A DNA stretch of 21,790 nucleotides from positions 1-21,790 of IMG/VR virus record IMGVR_UViG_3300048828_000530; one strand, given 5' to 3'. The notes under the pieces are model-generated. The model was not told the DNA's origin and searched no databases. It saw nothing but the letters and a program-made list of their open reading frames with translations. Shown here piece by piece: positions 13,641 through 21,790 of this stretch. The stretch is from a virus. Numbering within the stretch: the stretch's first letter is position 1; the number at the start of each line of letters is the position of its first letter. The translations under genes were made by a program, and so were the position numbers.

Positions 13641-14825
13641 AACAAAGTTTCCGTCATCTTTATATTTTCTACAAACTGGTCTACCATTATCTAAAGTGTC
13701 TGAAGTTAATTGTAGATAGATCAGAGCATAGTAGTCGTAATTTCTGTCGGTTGAATGGGCAGTTATAATTTTGTTATTTTCAAAATCAATTACTACTTGT
13801 TGACCCCAAGCACCATCCATCATTAAGATAGGTCTATCTTCAACACCAACAGCATCCCATAAAAACTGACCACCATATCTTAATGCAACTCTATGGTTAC
13901 CATTAAACTTATTTGTTTTATAATCTCTATCAATTCTATTTTCATACATTGTTTTTAAATACTTACCAACGCAAGTATCATTCTTCCAGTGATTTAACAT
14001 TAAGTTAGCAATTCTTACATAATCGTATCTGTCAGCATAGAAAGAATATCTACCGTACTCACCTTTTGATCTATTACCTGTATTGTGTTTTTCTAATGAC
14101 TTACCAAAATAAACTTTTTTAGCAACTTTAGCGTCTTCTACAAATATCTTATGTAATAACTTATTCCAATCATCACCAGTTTTGTAAATAACATAGTTCA
14201 TAATAACATTGGTTGCCATGGCACTATAGTTAAAATAAACACCAGGTTCTAAACCATCTTTATTTTTAAAGTATGCTTTCATAGCAGATTTAATAGGTAT
14301 AGTATTAATATTTTTACCATTACCTTTTATTCTATTATCTTTATTGTGTATTCTATCACCTACTATTTCACCATCACCTGCCTGCATATTAAGTAAGTTA
14401 ATTAATTTTTGATTTTCATATAAAGTACCTGCAACCGTTGGGTAATCTATTGAATCAAAAACCGTATGATTTATATAACCACCACATACAGCATAACCTG
14501 TAACCAAAGATACTAAAGATTTACCAACCGAGTGTGAAGGATAAGGTCCTGTATATTTTGATTTTCTGTTTTCATCAATTAAAATTTTATTGTTTTCAAA
14601 TAAGATATAAGATACAAGACCAGTTTTCTTATCACTAATTTGTTCTTTAACTTTTACAGATAAATTATTCTCCTGTAAATCAATCTCAAAATCATAGGTT
14701 TCATTTTTCTTATCACCTATTTTATATTTGTGCATACAATCAAAACAATATTTCTCACCAGCAAATACTACGCCGATCATTAATATTGAGTGAATTACTA
14801 TAATAAAAATCCAAAGTCTAAACAT
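13626..14825 (-). CDS. Exported serine hydrolase, class C beta-lactamase/NylB-like
   Basis: This 399-residue protein begins with a hydrophobic segment (residues 4-22, ending VVFAG) that looks like a signal peptide or membrane anchor. The serine-lactamase motifs follow in order: SVGK (S99 to K102), YSA (Y200 to A202, the YxN position) and DGAWGQQ (337-343, the position of the KTG strand, as in 6-aminohexanoate-dimer hydrolases). This fold covers beta-lactamases, penicillin-binding proteins, carboxypeptidases and esterases. In a phage, an exported enzyme of this kind could act on cell-wall peptides during lysis or against other phages, or on a surface polymer. It is the last gene of the minus-strand operon that starts at 15618. 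Confidence 0.85.
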   Translation of the reverse strand: MFRLWIFIIVIHSILMIGVVFAGEKYCFDCMHKYKIGDKKNETYDFEIDLQENNLSVKVKEQISDKKTGLVSYILFENNKILIDENRKSKYTGPYPSHSVGKSLVSLVTGYAVCGGYINHTVFDSIDYPTVAGTLYENQKLINLLNMQAGDGEIVGDRIHNKDNRIKGNGKNINTIPIKSAMKAYFKNKDGLEPGVYFNYSAMATNVIMNYVIYKTGDDWNKLLHKIFVEDAKVAKKVYFGKSLEKHNTGNRSKGEYGRYSFYADRYDYVRIANLMLNHWKNDTCVGKYLKTMYENRIDRDYKTNKFNGNHRVALRYGGQFLWDAVGVEDRPILMMDGAWGQQVVIDFENNKIITAHSTDRNYDYYALIYLQLTSDTLDNGRPVCRKYKDDGNFVLEPC

Positions 14826-14826
14826 A

Positions 14827-15105
14827 TTATATTCCCATCCCTTCTAATCTAAAATCTACAACAGGTACAAAGTCGTAAGCATATTCTTCATCAGCACCCA
14901 TAGGACCTGACATCTTAACAACGCAATCATTTTTCTTTCTGTTGTCAAAGAAAGTCTGTAAAGCAAGTTTTAAACTATCTGCCATTTGTTGATGTACAGA
15001 TACATTAAACTTCGTAAACAAGGTACCACAACAAATTGTAATACCATCAGCAGACTCTGCCTTTGCAATGTTCATAATATCTTTTTTTAATTGTGTATCT
15101 TTCAT
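14827..15105 (-). CDS. Conserved-looking protein of unknown function (92 aa)
   Basis: AAGGAG lies about 5 nt before the ATG at 15105, a strong ribosome-binding site. The 92-residue protein is soluble. It begins with Lys-rich helices, has a central ICCGTLFTKFN stretch with adjacent Cys 25 and 26, and ends with an acidic-to-hydrophobic strand run (EEYAYDFVPVVDF). The gap to the beta-lactamase-like start is 1 nt. I do not recognise it. Confidence 0.7.
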   Translation of the reverse strand: MKDTQLKKDIMNIAKAESADGITICCGTLFTKFNVSVHQQMADSLKLALQTFFDNRKKNDCVVKMSGPMGADEEYAYDFVPVVDFRLEGMGI

Positions 15106-15114
15106 AGTGTCTCC

Positions 15115-15327
15115 TTATTTAATTTTAACTACGCCTGTTAATCTTTCACATTTATAGTCGTTGATAATTTTATTAATAGCATTTTTCATATTAATGTCAA
15201 TTCTTTTTAAAAGATCATCTTCAACTTGAACGATTTCCTTCACATCTTTAGACATATCTTTAATTTTTTTATATGCAATGTTTCTTACGATTGATAAATT
15301 GTTTACCATAATGTTTTGATTAGCCAT
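15115..15327 (-). CDS. Small helical protein (70 aa), unknown
   Basis: AAAAAGGA lies about 11 nt before the ATG at 15327. The 70-residue protein is rich in Lys, Ile, Val and Asn and predicted to be mostly helical. It has no Cys cluster or other motif apart from a single Cys near the end. It lies between two coupled small genes in the same operon. Confidence 0.6.
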   Translation of the reverse strand: MANQNIMVNNLSIVRNIAYKKIKDMSKDVKEIVQVEDDLLKRIDINMKNAINKIINDYKCERLTGVVKIK

Positions 15328-15331
15328 AGTG

Positions 15332-15460
15332 TTATATATCCTTTTTAGTTTTCATTATTTGTATTACTTGAAATAGAGATTTTGTTTTAAGTAACTTATT
15401 TCCGTAAGCAACTCTTTTTTCAAGTTTCTTAATTGCAGTTTTTAACTTTTTATTATTCAT
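15332..15460 (-). CDS. Small Lys-rich protein (42 aa)
   Basis: The ATG at 15460 overlaps the stop of the upstream membrane protein as TAATG, and the stop lies 4 nt before the next ATG. The 42-residue product (MNNKKLKTAIKKLEKRV..., ending TKKDI) is basic and helical. The tight coupling on both sides makes it likely to be translated. Function is unknown. Confidence 0.55.
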   Translation of the reverse strand: MNNKKLKTAIKKLEKRVAYGNKLLKTKSLFQVIQIMKTKKDI

Positions 15461-15618
15461 TATTTGTTAGATAAACTGATTGTTGTTAATCCTGTAATAA
15501 CACCAATAAGTGTCATTGTAGCACCGAGTAAATATTGATCAGTTTCAATAGCACCAGTAGCACCGATCATACTCATTACAAATATAACGGCAAAAAATGT
15601 TGTCATTTTGTCTATCAT
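15460..15618 (-). CDS. Small two-span membrane protein (52 aa)
   Basis: I chose the ATG at 15618, which has AAAGGA well placed 7 nt before it. An in-frame ATG further up would read through the promoter. The 52-residue protein has hydrophobic stretches at about 5-20 (MTTFFAVIFVMSMIGA) and 29-47 (LLGATMTLIGVITGLTTIS) joined by a short acidic loop (AIETDQ). It is the first gene of the operon that ends in the beta-lactamase-like protein, so a holin-like or export-helper role is possible but unproven. Confidence 0.6.
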   Translation of the reverse strand: MIDKMTTFFAVIFVMSMIGATGAIETDQYLLGATMTLIGVITGLTTISLSNK

Positions 15619-15654
15619 TGTGTTGTCCTTTGTTTTTTTGTTATACATACTATT

Positions 15655-15683
15655 ATAATACCGTATTTTTACATAAAAATCAA
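15655..15683 (-). promoter_or_regulatory. Sigma70-like promoter TTGATT-N17-TATTAT for the minus operon
   Basis: On the minus strand TTGATT (15683-15678) and TATTAT (15660-15655) are separated by 17 nt, a normal bacterial spacing. They lie about 37 nt before the ATG at 15618, leaving a leader of normal length with a ribosome-binding site. No late octamer is present here. Confidence 0.55.
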
Positions 15684-15736
15684 GCAAAAAATGGAAAAAA
15701 ATGGCATATGTTCTTGTTTTGTTCTCTAAAAACCCT

Positions 15737-15744
15737 TATAAATA
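15737..15744 (+). promoter_or_regulatory. Late promoter octamer TATAAATA
   Basis: A perfect TATAAATA followed by a 28-nt leader with GAGGA 5 nt before the ATG at 15773: a classical late unit with a normal leader. Confidence 0.65.
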
Positions 15745-15772
15745 GTAGAAAAACACAAAAATTGAGGAAATT

Positions 15773-16057
15773 ATGAAAAAAATGAGAATTTTTAAGTTCT
15801 GGAACGAATCAGGTGACGAAAAAGAGAAGGAAGCCATGAGTTTGAAGAAAGCCACCATGTCTGTACAAGGGGATTTCAAGGATGAGTTTATTGGTGTTGA
15901 ATATATTAGTAAAAAAGGCAAAAAAATCGTAGATTCGGTAAAAATACCAGTTGGACGAAAAGTACGTCAATCAATTGAGATAGAAAAGAAAAGAATGTTA
16001 CTAAAAGCCGAAAGAGAACAAAGGCAAGCAGAGGCAAAACAAAGATATGGCAGTTAG
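15773..16057 (+). CDS. Small Lys/Glu-rich protein (94 aa) before the spike-tip gene
   Basis: GAGGA lies 5 nt before the ATG. The 94-residue protein has a short aromatic N-terminus (RIFKFWN), a basic beta-like middle (EYISKKGKKIVDSVKIP) and a C-terminal charged helix (IEKKRMLLKAEREQRQAEAKQ) that may form a coiled coil. The last 11 nt overlap the PAAR gene. It shares the late promoter with PAAR and may help assemble the spike tip. No family is recognised. Confidence 0.7.
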   Translation: MKKMRIFKFWNESGDEKEKEAMSLKKATMSVQGDFKDEFIGVEYISKKGKKIVDSVKIPVGRKVRQSIEIEKKRMLLKAEREQRQAEAKQRYGS

Positions 16058-16346
16058 AGAAGGCGATCCGTTGACTACAGGTCATGCTTGTACTGGAATT
16101 ACAACTTTAGCAATATCTTTAGTAAGAACAGTAAAAGCAAACGGTATTGTAGGTGCTGTACAAGGCACTCCTACTGTTGCACACCCAGCTCCACCTACTC
16201 CTATCTGTCCTGCTCATATAGCTGCATTAAATAAAGGATCAAATAACGTTAAGATAGGTGGTATACCTTGGGGACGTGTAGGACATAGTGCTGACGCAGG
16301 TGCAATGATTTCAGGTTCTTTAAACGTATTAGTAAATGGTCTGTAA
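16047..16346 (+). CDS. gp5.4: PAAR-domain spike-tip protein (gp5.4-like)
   Basis: The 99-residue protein matches the size of T4 gp5.4 (97 aa). It starts with the PAAR pattern: GDPLTTGHAC, a Gly-rich strand series, and HPAPPTPICPAH at about 46-57. NVKIGGIPWGRVGH follows at about 67-80. H13, H57, H80 and a Cys (C15 or C54) could bind the single metal that stabilises the cone. PAAR proteins cap the gp5 needle and form the sharp point that breaches the membrane. It lies in a different block from gp5, separated by the accessory region, but the two must meet in the particle. Confidence 0.88.
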   Translation: MAVREGDPLTTGHACTGITTLAISLVRTVKANGIVGAVQGTPTVAHPAPPTPICPAHIAALNKGSNNVKIGGIPWGRVGHSADAGAMISGSLNVLVNGL

Positions 16347-16351
16347 AGTCA

Positions 16352-16359
16352 TATAAATA
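16352..16359 (+). promoter_or_regulatory. Late promoter octamer TATAAATA before gp25
   Basis: A perfect TATAAATA ends exactly 5 nt before the gp25 ATG at 16365. A leaderless message is predicted, as at gp48. Confidence 0.65.
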
Positions 16360-16364
16360 TAGAT

Positions 16365-16796
16365 ATGGCATACTCAAACTATGACGCAACTACAACTAAC
16401 AAAAGTAAAAGATCAAATAGAATCTATAGTGATTTAAATTTGAGTTTTACTAAAAATCCTGCTACAAAGGATGTTGCAAAATTATTTGATGTACAAGCAA
16501 TTAAAAGAAGTGTTAAGAATATTATCTTAACAAACAAATACGAAAGACCTTTTAATTCTGACTTCGGTTGTAATTTAAGAGGTTTCTTATTTGAGAATAT
16601 TACTGAACCTTTATTAGTAGTAATAAAAGATAGAGTATCTATGGCGATTGAAAAGTATGAGCCAAGAGTTTCAGTAGAAGATGTTGTTGTTCAAAGTGAA
16701 GATGGTAGTAACGGCATTAGTATTATGGTTTCATTTAAAATAAATGGTGTTGAACAACCAGTATCAGTATCAACATTTTTACAAAGAGTAAGATAA
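16365..16796 (+). CDS. gp25: Baseplate wedge subunit gp25
   Basis: The 143-residue protein (T4 gp25 has 132) has the gp25/TssE layout: SVKNIILTNKYERPFNSDFG, then a helix (LRGFLFENITEPL). The YEPRV strand holds the conserved EPR motif (residues 99-101), which is needed to anchor the sheath to the wedge. Gp25 links gp53 and gp6 and is the nucleus of sheath assembly. Gp6 starts 1 nt after the stop. Confidence 0.95.
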   Translation: MAYSNYDATTTNKSKRSNRIYSDLNLSFTKNPATKDVAKLFDVQAIKRSVKNIILTNKYERPFNSDFGCNLRGFLFENITEPLLVVIKDRVSMAIEKYEPRVSVEDVVVQSEDGSNGISIMVSFKINGVEQPVSVSTFLQRVR

Positions 16797-16797
16797 A

Positions 16798-18657
16798 ATG
16801 GCAAAGCAACATAGATTAGATATTTCAGAATTAGATTTTGAAAATATAAAAGGTTCACTTAAAAGATTTTTAGCAAATCAAAACGAATTTAAAGATTACG
16901 ACTTTGAAGGAAGTTCTCTTTCAATTTTATTAGACACATTAGCATACAATACACATTACTTGGCTTACAATGCAAACTTTGTAGCAAACGAAATGTATAT
17001 GGACACAGCACAATTAAGATCAAGTGTTGCGTCATTATCTAAATTAGTAGGTTATGTACCTAACTCTGCTAGAGCACCAATCGCTGATTTAAAATTAGTA
17101 ATCAATGATGGTACAGGATCATCAATTACAGTTCCTGCAGGTACAAAATTTACTTCATCAATAGATGGTTTAACTTATACGTTTGTTTCTGTAGCAGATA
17201 AAGTTGTACAACCAGTTGATGGTATTTACACAGCACAAAGTTTAGATGTTTACGAAGGCACATATGTAACATACACTTATACAAATGATAGTGATGACAT
17301 AGACCAAAGATTTTTAATACCTAGTGACAGAGCAGATACAACTACAATAAAAGTTGTAGTACAAAATAGTGCTTCTGATACTACATCAAGTACATATACA
17401 AAAGCAACTTCTATTACACAATTAGATGGTGACTCTAAAGTTTATTTCTTACAAGAAGCTGAAGACGGTCAATTTGAAATATACTTTGGTGATGGTGTCA
17501 TAGGACAAAATTTAGATGATGGTAACATTATTGCTATAAGTTATGTTGTTACAAACAAAACAGAAGCTAACGGTGCAACATCATTTACATTATCTGGTTC
17601 AATATCAGGTTTCAATAATGTAACGGTTACAGTTAACTCATCAGCACAAGGTGGTGCTGATCCTGAAGCATTAGAAAGTATAAAATTCAATGCACCTAAT
17701 TTTTATGCGTCACAAGATAGAGCAGTTACGGTAGAAGATTATAAAACAAAAGTAAAACAACTTTATGCTAACACACAATCAGTTAGTGCTTGGGGTGGTG
17801 AAGACGCTGAAACGCCATTCTATGGTAGAGTTTATCTTTCTATATTACCAACAAGTGGTTCTAACTTAACAGACTCTACAAAAGATTCTATTGTAAAAGA
17901 ATTAAAAAAATATTCAGTTGCTTCAGTAACACCAGTTATTATTGATCCTGAAACAACAGATTTAATTTTAACTTCTACGGTTAAGTTTGATGAAAAGACT
18001 ACACCAAAAACTGCTGATACAATTAAATCAAATGTAATTACAACTTTAACAAATTACAATTCAAATACTTTACAATCGTTTGATACTATATTCAGATTTT
18101 CAAAACTTATTGGTCTGATTGATGATACAGATGATAGTATCTTATCAAACATAACAACAATTAAATTAAGAAAATCTTTTTTACCTACAATCGGTAGTTC
18201 TACAAAATATTCAATTAACTTTGCTAACGCATTATACAATCCACACTCTGGTCACAATACTGCTTCAGGTGGTATTTTAGAATCTTCAGGATTCAAAGTT
18301 GATGGCGATACAACAAACGTATGGTTTTTAGATGATGATGGACAAGGTAATGTAAGAAGATATAGATTAGATGGTGCTGTAAGATCATATGCTAATAGTA
18401 CACAAGGTACTATAAACTATTCTTCAGGTCTAGTTGAAGTAAACTCTTTAAATGTTTCTAATATAGAAAATATTAGAGGTGCAGCTAGTACAGTTATTGA
18501 AGTAACGGTTAAACCTAATTCAAACGATATTGTTCCTATCAGAAATCAAGTATTAGATATTGATGTTGCAAACAGTTCAGTTACAGTTGAGGCTGATACA
18601 TTAGCAGGAGGCTCAGCAAACGCTGGTATAGGATATACCACGACTAGTAGTTATTAG
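16798..18657 (+). CDS. gp6: Baseplate wedge subunit gp6
   Basis: The 619-residue protein is close to T4 gp6 (660 aa). The N-terminus (DFENIKGSLKRFLANQNEFKDY, DFEGSSLSILLDTLAYNTHYLAYNANFVANEMYMDTA) is the gp6/J-family helical signature. A beta-rich middle with DGVIGQNLDDGNIIAISYVVT follows, then an EDYKTKVKQLYANTQSVSAWGGED segment. Gp6 dimers form the inner ring of the baseplate. The gene comes directly after gp25, as in many T4-like phages, and belongs to the same transcription unit. Confidence 0.93.
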   Translation: MAKQHRLDISELDFENIKGSLKRFLANQNEFKDYDFEGSSLSILLDTLAYNTHYLAYNANFVANEMYMDTAQLRSSVASLSKLVGYVPNSARAPIADLKLVINDGTGSSITVPAGTKFTSSIDGLTYTFVSVADKVVQPVDGIYTAQSLDVYEGTYVTYTYTNDSDDIDQRFLIPSDRADTTTIKVVVQNSASDTTSSTYTKATSITQLDGDSKVYFLQEAEDGQFEIYFGDGVIGQNLDDGNIIAISYVVTNKTEANGATSFTLSGSISGFNNVTVTVNSSAQGGADPEALESIKFNAPNFYASQDRAVTVEDYKTKVKQLYANTQSVSAWGGEDAETPFYGRVYLSILPTSGSNLTDSTKDSIVKELKKYSVASVTPVIIDPETTDLILTSTVKFDEKTTPKTADTIKSNVITTLTNYNSNTLQSFDTIFRFSKLIGLIDDTDDSILSNITTIKLRKSFLPTIGSSTKYSINFANALYNPHSGHNTASGGILESSGFKVDGDTTNVWFLDDDGQGNVRRYRLDGAVRSYANSTQGTINYSSGLVEVNSLNVSNIENIRGAASTVIEVTVKPNSNDIVPIRNQVLDIDVANSSVTVEADTLAGGSANAGIGYTTTSSY

Positions 18658-18662
18658 ATGAA

Positions 18663-21242
18663 ATGGCCGACTTTAAAGATAAAATATCAAACCTTATAAA
18701 TTCACAAGTACCTGATTTTGTACTTGAAGATCACCCATTATTTTTAGACTTTATAAAAGCATATTATCAGTTGATGGAATCAGCTGAAATCAAGTTAACA
18801 AACATTGGCGATCCTGACGTTATAAAATTAGAAGGATCAGCAGGTGGTTTAATTCAATTAGATGGTACAAACGTAAGTGATGATGACGATAGCGATAATA
18901 TTCTTTTAGAAGATACAAGTTATGGTGACTTCATAAATGGTGAAACAATTACAGGTGCTACATCTGGTGCTACTGCTACAGTTTTAATTGAAGACGTTGA
19001 TGATGGTGCTCGTTTATTTGTAACACATAATAATAAATTTATTGAGGGTGAATTAATTACAGGTTCATCTTCAGCTGCTCAGGCAAGTATAAGTCAATAC
19101 AGAGCAAATCCAGTTCAAAACATTCAACAACTTTTAGATTACGCTGACGTAGATAAAACTTTATCTTCATTTTTATTAAAATTTAGAAACTCATTTTTAA
19201 CTTCTATACCTGATAGATTACATGATCAGATTAATAAAAGAAAATTAATAAAAAATATTAAATCGCTATATCAATCAAAAGGTACAAAACGTGCAAGTGA
19301 GATATTTTTTAAATTACTATTTAATGAACCTGCTGAAATAAAATATCCTAAAGATGAGATGTTAAGAATATCTGATGGTAAATGGGATACTAGAAAAATA
19401 TTACGTTGTTTAGAATTAGGAACTTCAGACGCTTCTAATCTTATAGGACAAAAAGTTACACAAGCAAACGACCCAACAGATACAAATGTAAACGAAGCAA
19501 CTGCCATAGTTGAAGACGTATTTAAATTTTTAGTTGGTGGCATTACGGTTACAGAATTAGTTTTAGGTGACGACTCTGTAAATGGTACGTTTGTTGATAA
19601 TCAAACAATTACAGGTACAGACAATACAGATTCAGATGTATTAGTTTCATTAACAGTTTCAAGTATCATTGATAATAAAACACTTACAAATGATGGTGCA
19701 TTATATAATGTTGATGATGATGTTGTTGTAACTGGTGGTGGTACAGGAGCACTTTTAAAAGTAGATACTATAGGTCCTGGACCTATACAAGAAATTGTCG
19801 TAGATAATGGTGGTACAAATTACGCTGTAGGTGATGTAATTAATTTTAGTTCTGGTACTGCGTCTGCAAAAGTTTCTGTTGTTAATGGTGGTGTAACATT
19901 AGAAAGTGGTACAGGTACAGGTCAATTAATTTTAGAAGATGAAACAGGTGTTGATGACCCTTATCATGGAGATAAAGTTGTACAAGAAAGTGGTACAGGT
20001 AATGGTGACATTACCGACATTAGAATGATAGACTTTGGTAATAGTTACAATACATTACCTACACTAACAGTTACATCTTCATCTGGTGCAAGTGCCACAA
20101 TATTCGCATATGGTTCAGAAATAGGTCGTGCATTAAAAATTAAAGTTGTAGAGGCAGGTTATAACTATGCAAATAGTCCTGCACCAACAATAAAATTACC
20201 AACGTATATTTTATATACATCTCTTTCAGGTTCGCCATCAGCAGATGAAACTGCTACAGGAGCTTCAAGTAGTGTTACTGCTAAAGTTGTTTCTATTGAT
20301 ACAACAACACAAATTATAAAATTAAAAAATCATAGTGGTACTTTTACTGAAGGTGAAACAATAAACTTTTCAGGTGGTGCTTCATTAGTTGCAAGTAAAC
20401 TACAACAGGCAACTGGTACCGTAACAGTAGCACCTATCGTAACAACTGATGGTGCATTTATAAATGAAGATGGTTGGGTTTCAGAAAACTCAATGAAAGT
20501 ACAAGATAGTTTATTATACCAAGATTACTCTTATGTAATAAAAGTTGGTAGATCAATCAACGAATGGAGAGATAGTTATATTAAAACACTTCATAGTTCT
20601 GGTTTCTATTTTCAAGGTGAGATTAACATTGAAACATCTTTAAATGCTGAAATCAAAACAATAACAGGACTAAACTCTGGTACAGAAGCAATATTAAAAT
20701 CTGTGCTTACAAGATTATATTCAAAACTTATTGGTCGTAGATTGGGTACACAAACAGATGGTACAAGTTTAAGAGCAAATGCAAAAGAGGCTGTTGCAGC
20801 TGATTTTGATACAGATACAATTACACAATTTAGTAAAACAACAAGAGATGTAACTTTAAAAACACAACCTATTGATATTAGGTATGTTAGTAGGGTTAGA
20901 CGTACTATAGGTACAACAAATATCAGACAAGGGTTTGCATATGCAGGACCTAGATTTGGCACTCTTAATAGATTTATAAACACAGCATATGGCGTAAATG
21001 CAAATTCAACATTTAGTAGTAGTGGTATAACTATTGCTGAGTTAAGTGCAATAAAAATTCAAGGTACTAGAACAGCGTTAGATGGTACAAATGCGATATT
21101 CTTAATGACATCTAGTAGTGCAGGACAAAAGATTAAAACAAAGTTTACAATACCTGCAGCTATAGGGGAAGTAGATGGTGATACGTTTGATGAAACAACT
21201 ACAATGTTTGATAGTACATCAACTAAATTTGATAAGGTTTAA
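18663..21242 (+). CDS. Large baseplate wedge/structural protein (gp7 position)
   Basis: The 859-residue protein starts 5 nt after gp6. Residues 15-45 (QVPDFVLEDHPLFLDFIKAYYQLME) and about 155-235 (DYADVDKTLSSFLLKFRNSF, LIKNIKSLYQSKGTKRASEIFFKLLFNEP) form a helical part found in T4-like marine phage structural proteins. Residues 240-640 are Gly/Thr/Asp-rich short strands of the repeated type VxxGGTxYxVGD. At about 650, SYVIKVGRSINEWRDSYIK begins a conserved end domain. T4 gp7 (1032 aa) follows gp6 and links wedge to tail pins. Position suggests the same role, but identity to gp7 is not visible. Confidence 0.75.
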   Translation: MADFKDKISNLINSQVPDFVLEDHPLFLDFIKAYYQLMESAEIKLTNIGDPDVIKLEGSAGGLIQLDGTNVSDDDDSDNILLEDTSYGDFINGETITGATSGATATVLIEDVDDGARLFVTHNNKFIEGELITGSSSAAQASISQYRANPVQNIQQLLDYADVDKTLSSFLLKFRNSFLTSIPDRLHDQINKRKLIKNIKSLYQSKGTKRASEIFFKLLFNEPAEIKYPKDEMLRISDGKWDTRKILRCLELGTSDASNLIGQKVTQANDPTDTNVNEATAIVEDVFKFLVGGITVTELVLGDDSVNGTFVDNQTITGTDNTDSDVLVSLTVSSIIDNKTLTNDGALYNVDDDVVVTGGGTGALLKVDTIGPGPIQEIVVDNGGTNYAVGDVINFSSGTASAKVSVVNGGVTLESGTGTGQLILEDETGVDDPYHGDKVVQESGTGNGDITDIRMIDFGNSYNTLPTLTVTSSSGASATIFAYGSEIGRALKIKVVEAGYNYANSPAPTIKLPTYILYTSLSGSPSADETATGASSSVTAKVVSIDTTTQIIKLKNHSGTFTEGETINFSGGASLVASKLQQATGTVTVAPIVTTDGAFINEDGWVSENSMKVQDSLLYQDYSYVIKVGRSINEWRDSYIKTLHSSGFYFQGEINIETSLNAEIKTITGLNSGTEAILKSVLTRLYSKLIGRRLGTQTDGTSLRANAKEAVAADFDTDTITQFSKTTRDVTLKTQPIDIRYVSRVRRTIGTTNIRQGFAYAGPRFGTLNRFINTAYGVNANSTFSSSGITIAELSAIKIQGTRTALDGTNAIFLMTSSSAGQKIKTKFTIPAAIGEVDGDTFDETTTMFDSTSTKFDKV

Positions 21243-21244
21243 CG

Positions 21245-21252
21245 TATAAATA
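21245..21252 (+). promoter_or_regulatory. Late promoter octamer TATAAATA before the fibre-like gene
   Basis: A perfect TATAAATA begins 2 nt after the preceding stop. A 13-nt leader with AAGAGAGAG leads to the ATG at 21266. Confidence 0.65.
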
Positions 21253-21265
21253 GTAAGAGAGAGTT

Positions 21266-21790
21266 ATGGCAAAACAGACAATAAACATAGGATCAACAGC
21301 AAATGACGGAACAGGTAGTTCGTTACGTGCAGGTGGTGATTTAATTAACGACAACTTTAATGAAATCTACACAGCATTTGGTAACGGATCTACTTTAAGT
21401 TCTGGTTTTATTACTGCTTCATCTACAGATACATTAACAAACAAAACAATAGATTTAGGTGGTACTGGTAATAGTTTTACTGGTTCACTAGCAGAATTTA
21501 ATACTGCCTTACAAGGCGATAGTTTTGTTACATTAACAGGTTCAGAAACGTTAACTAATAAGACGTTAACAACACCAACAATAGCAGAGGTAGACGCAAC
21601 AGGCGATTTTACTATTGACGCTGTTGGTGATATAAAATTAGACGCTGGCGGTGGAGAGGTAGAAATTTTTGATGATGGAACTAGTATTGGTAAATTAGCA
21701 AATAGTTCAAGTAATTTTCAACTTTCCTCTATGGTTCAGGATAAAGATTTTATAATTAGAGGTAATGATGGTGGATCATTTATCACAGCA
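21266..21790 (+). CDS. Tail-fibre-like or appendage structural protein (5' part, truncated by window)
   Basis: An ATG behind a late octamer and a purine-rich ribosome-binding site opens a frame that runs to the edge of the window (about 175 residues seen). The start (INIGSTANDGTGSSLRAGGD, INDNFNEIYTAFG) and the repeats TLTNKTIDLGGTGN and TLTNKTLTTPTI are typical of marine T4-like phage fibre and baseplate appendage proteins. Repeats of this type form beta-solenoid shafts. The rest lies outside the window. Confidence 0.8.
   Translation, partial: MAKQTINIGSTANDGTGSSLRAGGDLINDNFNEIYTAFGNGSTLSSGFITASSTDTLTNKTIDLGGTGNSFTGSLAEFNTALQGDSFVTLTGSETLTNKTLTTPTIAEVDATGDFTIDAVGDIKLDAGGGEVEIFDDGTSIGKLANSSSNFQLSSMVQDKDFIIRGNDGGSFITA

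Noticed and set aside
1-21790. tRNA genes, CRISPR arrays, insertion sequences, integrase or attachment sites
   Set aside because: I read through for cloverleaf stems, regular spaced repeats and transposase or integrase motifs and saw none; a covariance-model search would be needed to exclude a tRNA fully.

Overview
This window is a segment of an AT-rich, tailed, T4-like (myovirus) phage genome. The evidence is a set of T4-type baseplate genes in a recognisable order, short overlapping genes, and TATAAATA/GATAAATA late-promoter octamers in front of many of them. The 7Fe ferredoxin is of the FdxA type common in Alphaproteobacteria. Together with the low GC and marine-type hypothetical genes, this suggests a marine alphaproteobacterial host (SAR11- or SAR116-like). 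The host is inference, not read directly from the sequence.

Layout. (1) 1-5420, plus strand: the end of a probable tape-measure or tail gene, then gp48-like tail tube cap, gp53 wedge, a gp27-like hub, two doubtful small ORFs, and a gp5 spike that lacks the T4 lysozyme domain. (2) 5605-7111, plus strand: an A-type Fe-S carrier (IscA/HesB-like), a 7Fe ferredoxin and a sulfotransferase. (3) 11933-7103, minus strand: a degenerate isochorismatase-like protein, a twitch-domain radical SAM enzyme, a nitroreductase-like flavoprotein, a free-standing SPASM-like Cys protein, a radical SAM core enzyme and a QueC-like PP-loop ATPase. Most neighbours here are joined by ATGA or TAATG overlaps. (4) 11961-13640, plus strand: an SGNH hydrolase and small coiled-coil, membrane and basic proteins. 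(5) 15618-13626, minus strand: small proteins and an exported serine beta-lactamase-like protein, behind a sigma70-like promoter. (6) 15773-21790, plus strand: a small protein, the PAAR spike tip, gp25, gp6, a large gp7-position wedge/structural protein and the start of a fibre-like protein.

How the genes may work together. The structural genes build the baseplate, the hub-spike-tip stack and the tube cap. Between them lies an Fe-S cassette in which the carrier could mature clusters, the ferredoxin could supply electrons, and two radical SAM enzymes (one with a separate SPASM-like partner) could use both. A QueC-like ATPase, a nitroreductase, a sulfotransferase and two hydrolases could then complete a modification pathway. 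Its substrate cannot be read from the sequence. I know of no described pathway with this combination, and it is the main candidate for a new system here.

Regulation. Nine late-type octamers precede genes. In five of them the spacer to the ATG is exactly 5 nt, which predicts leaderless late mRNAs. Two minus-strand operons instead have sigma70-like -35/-10 promoters.
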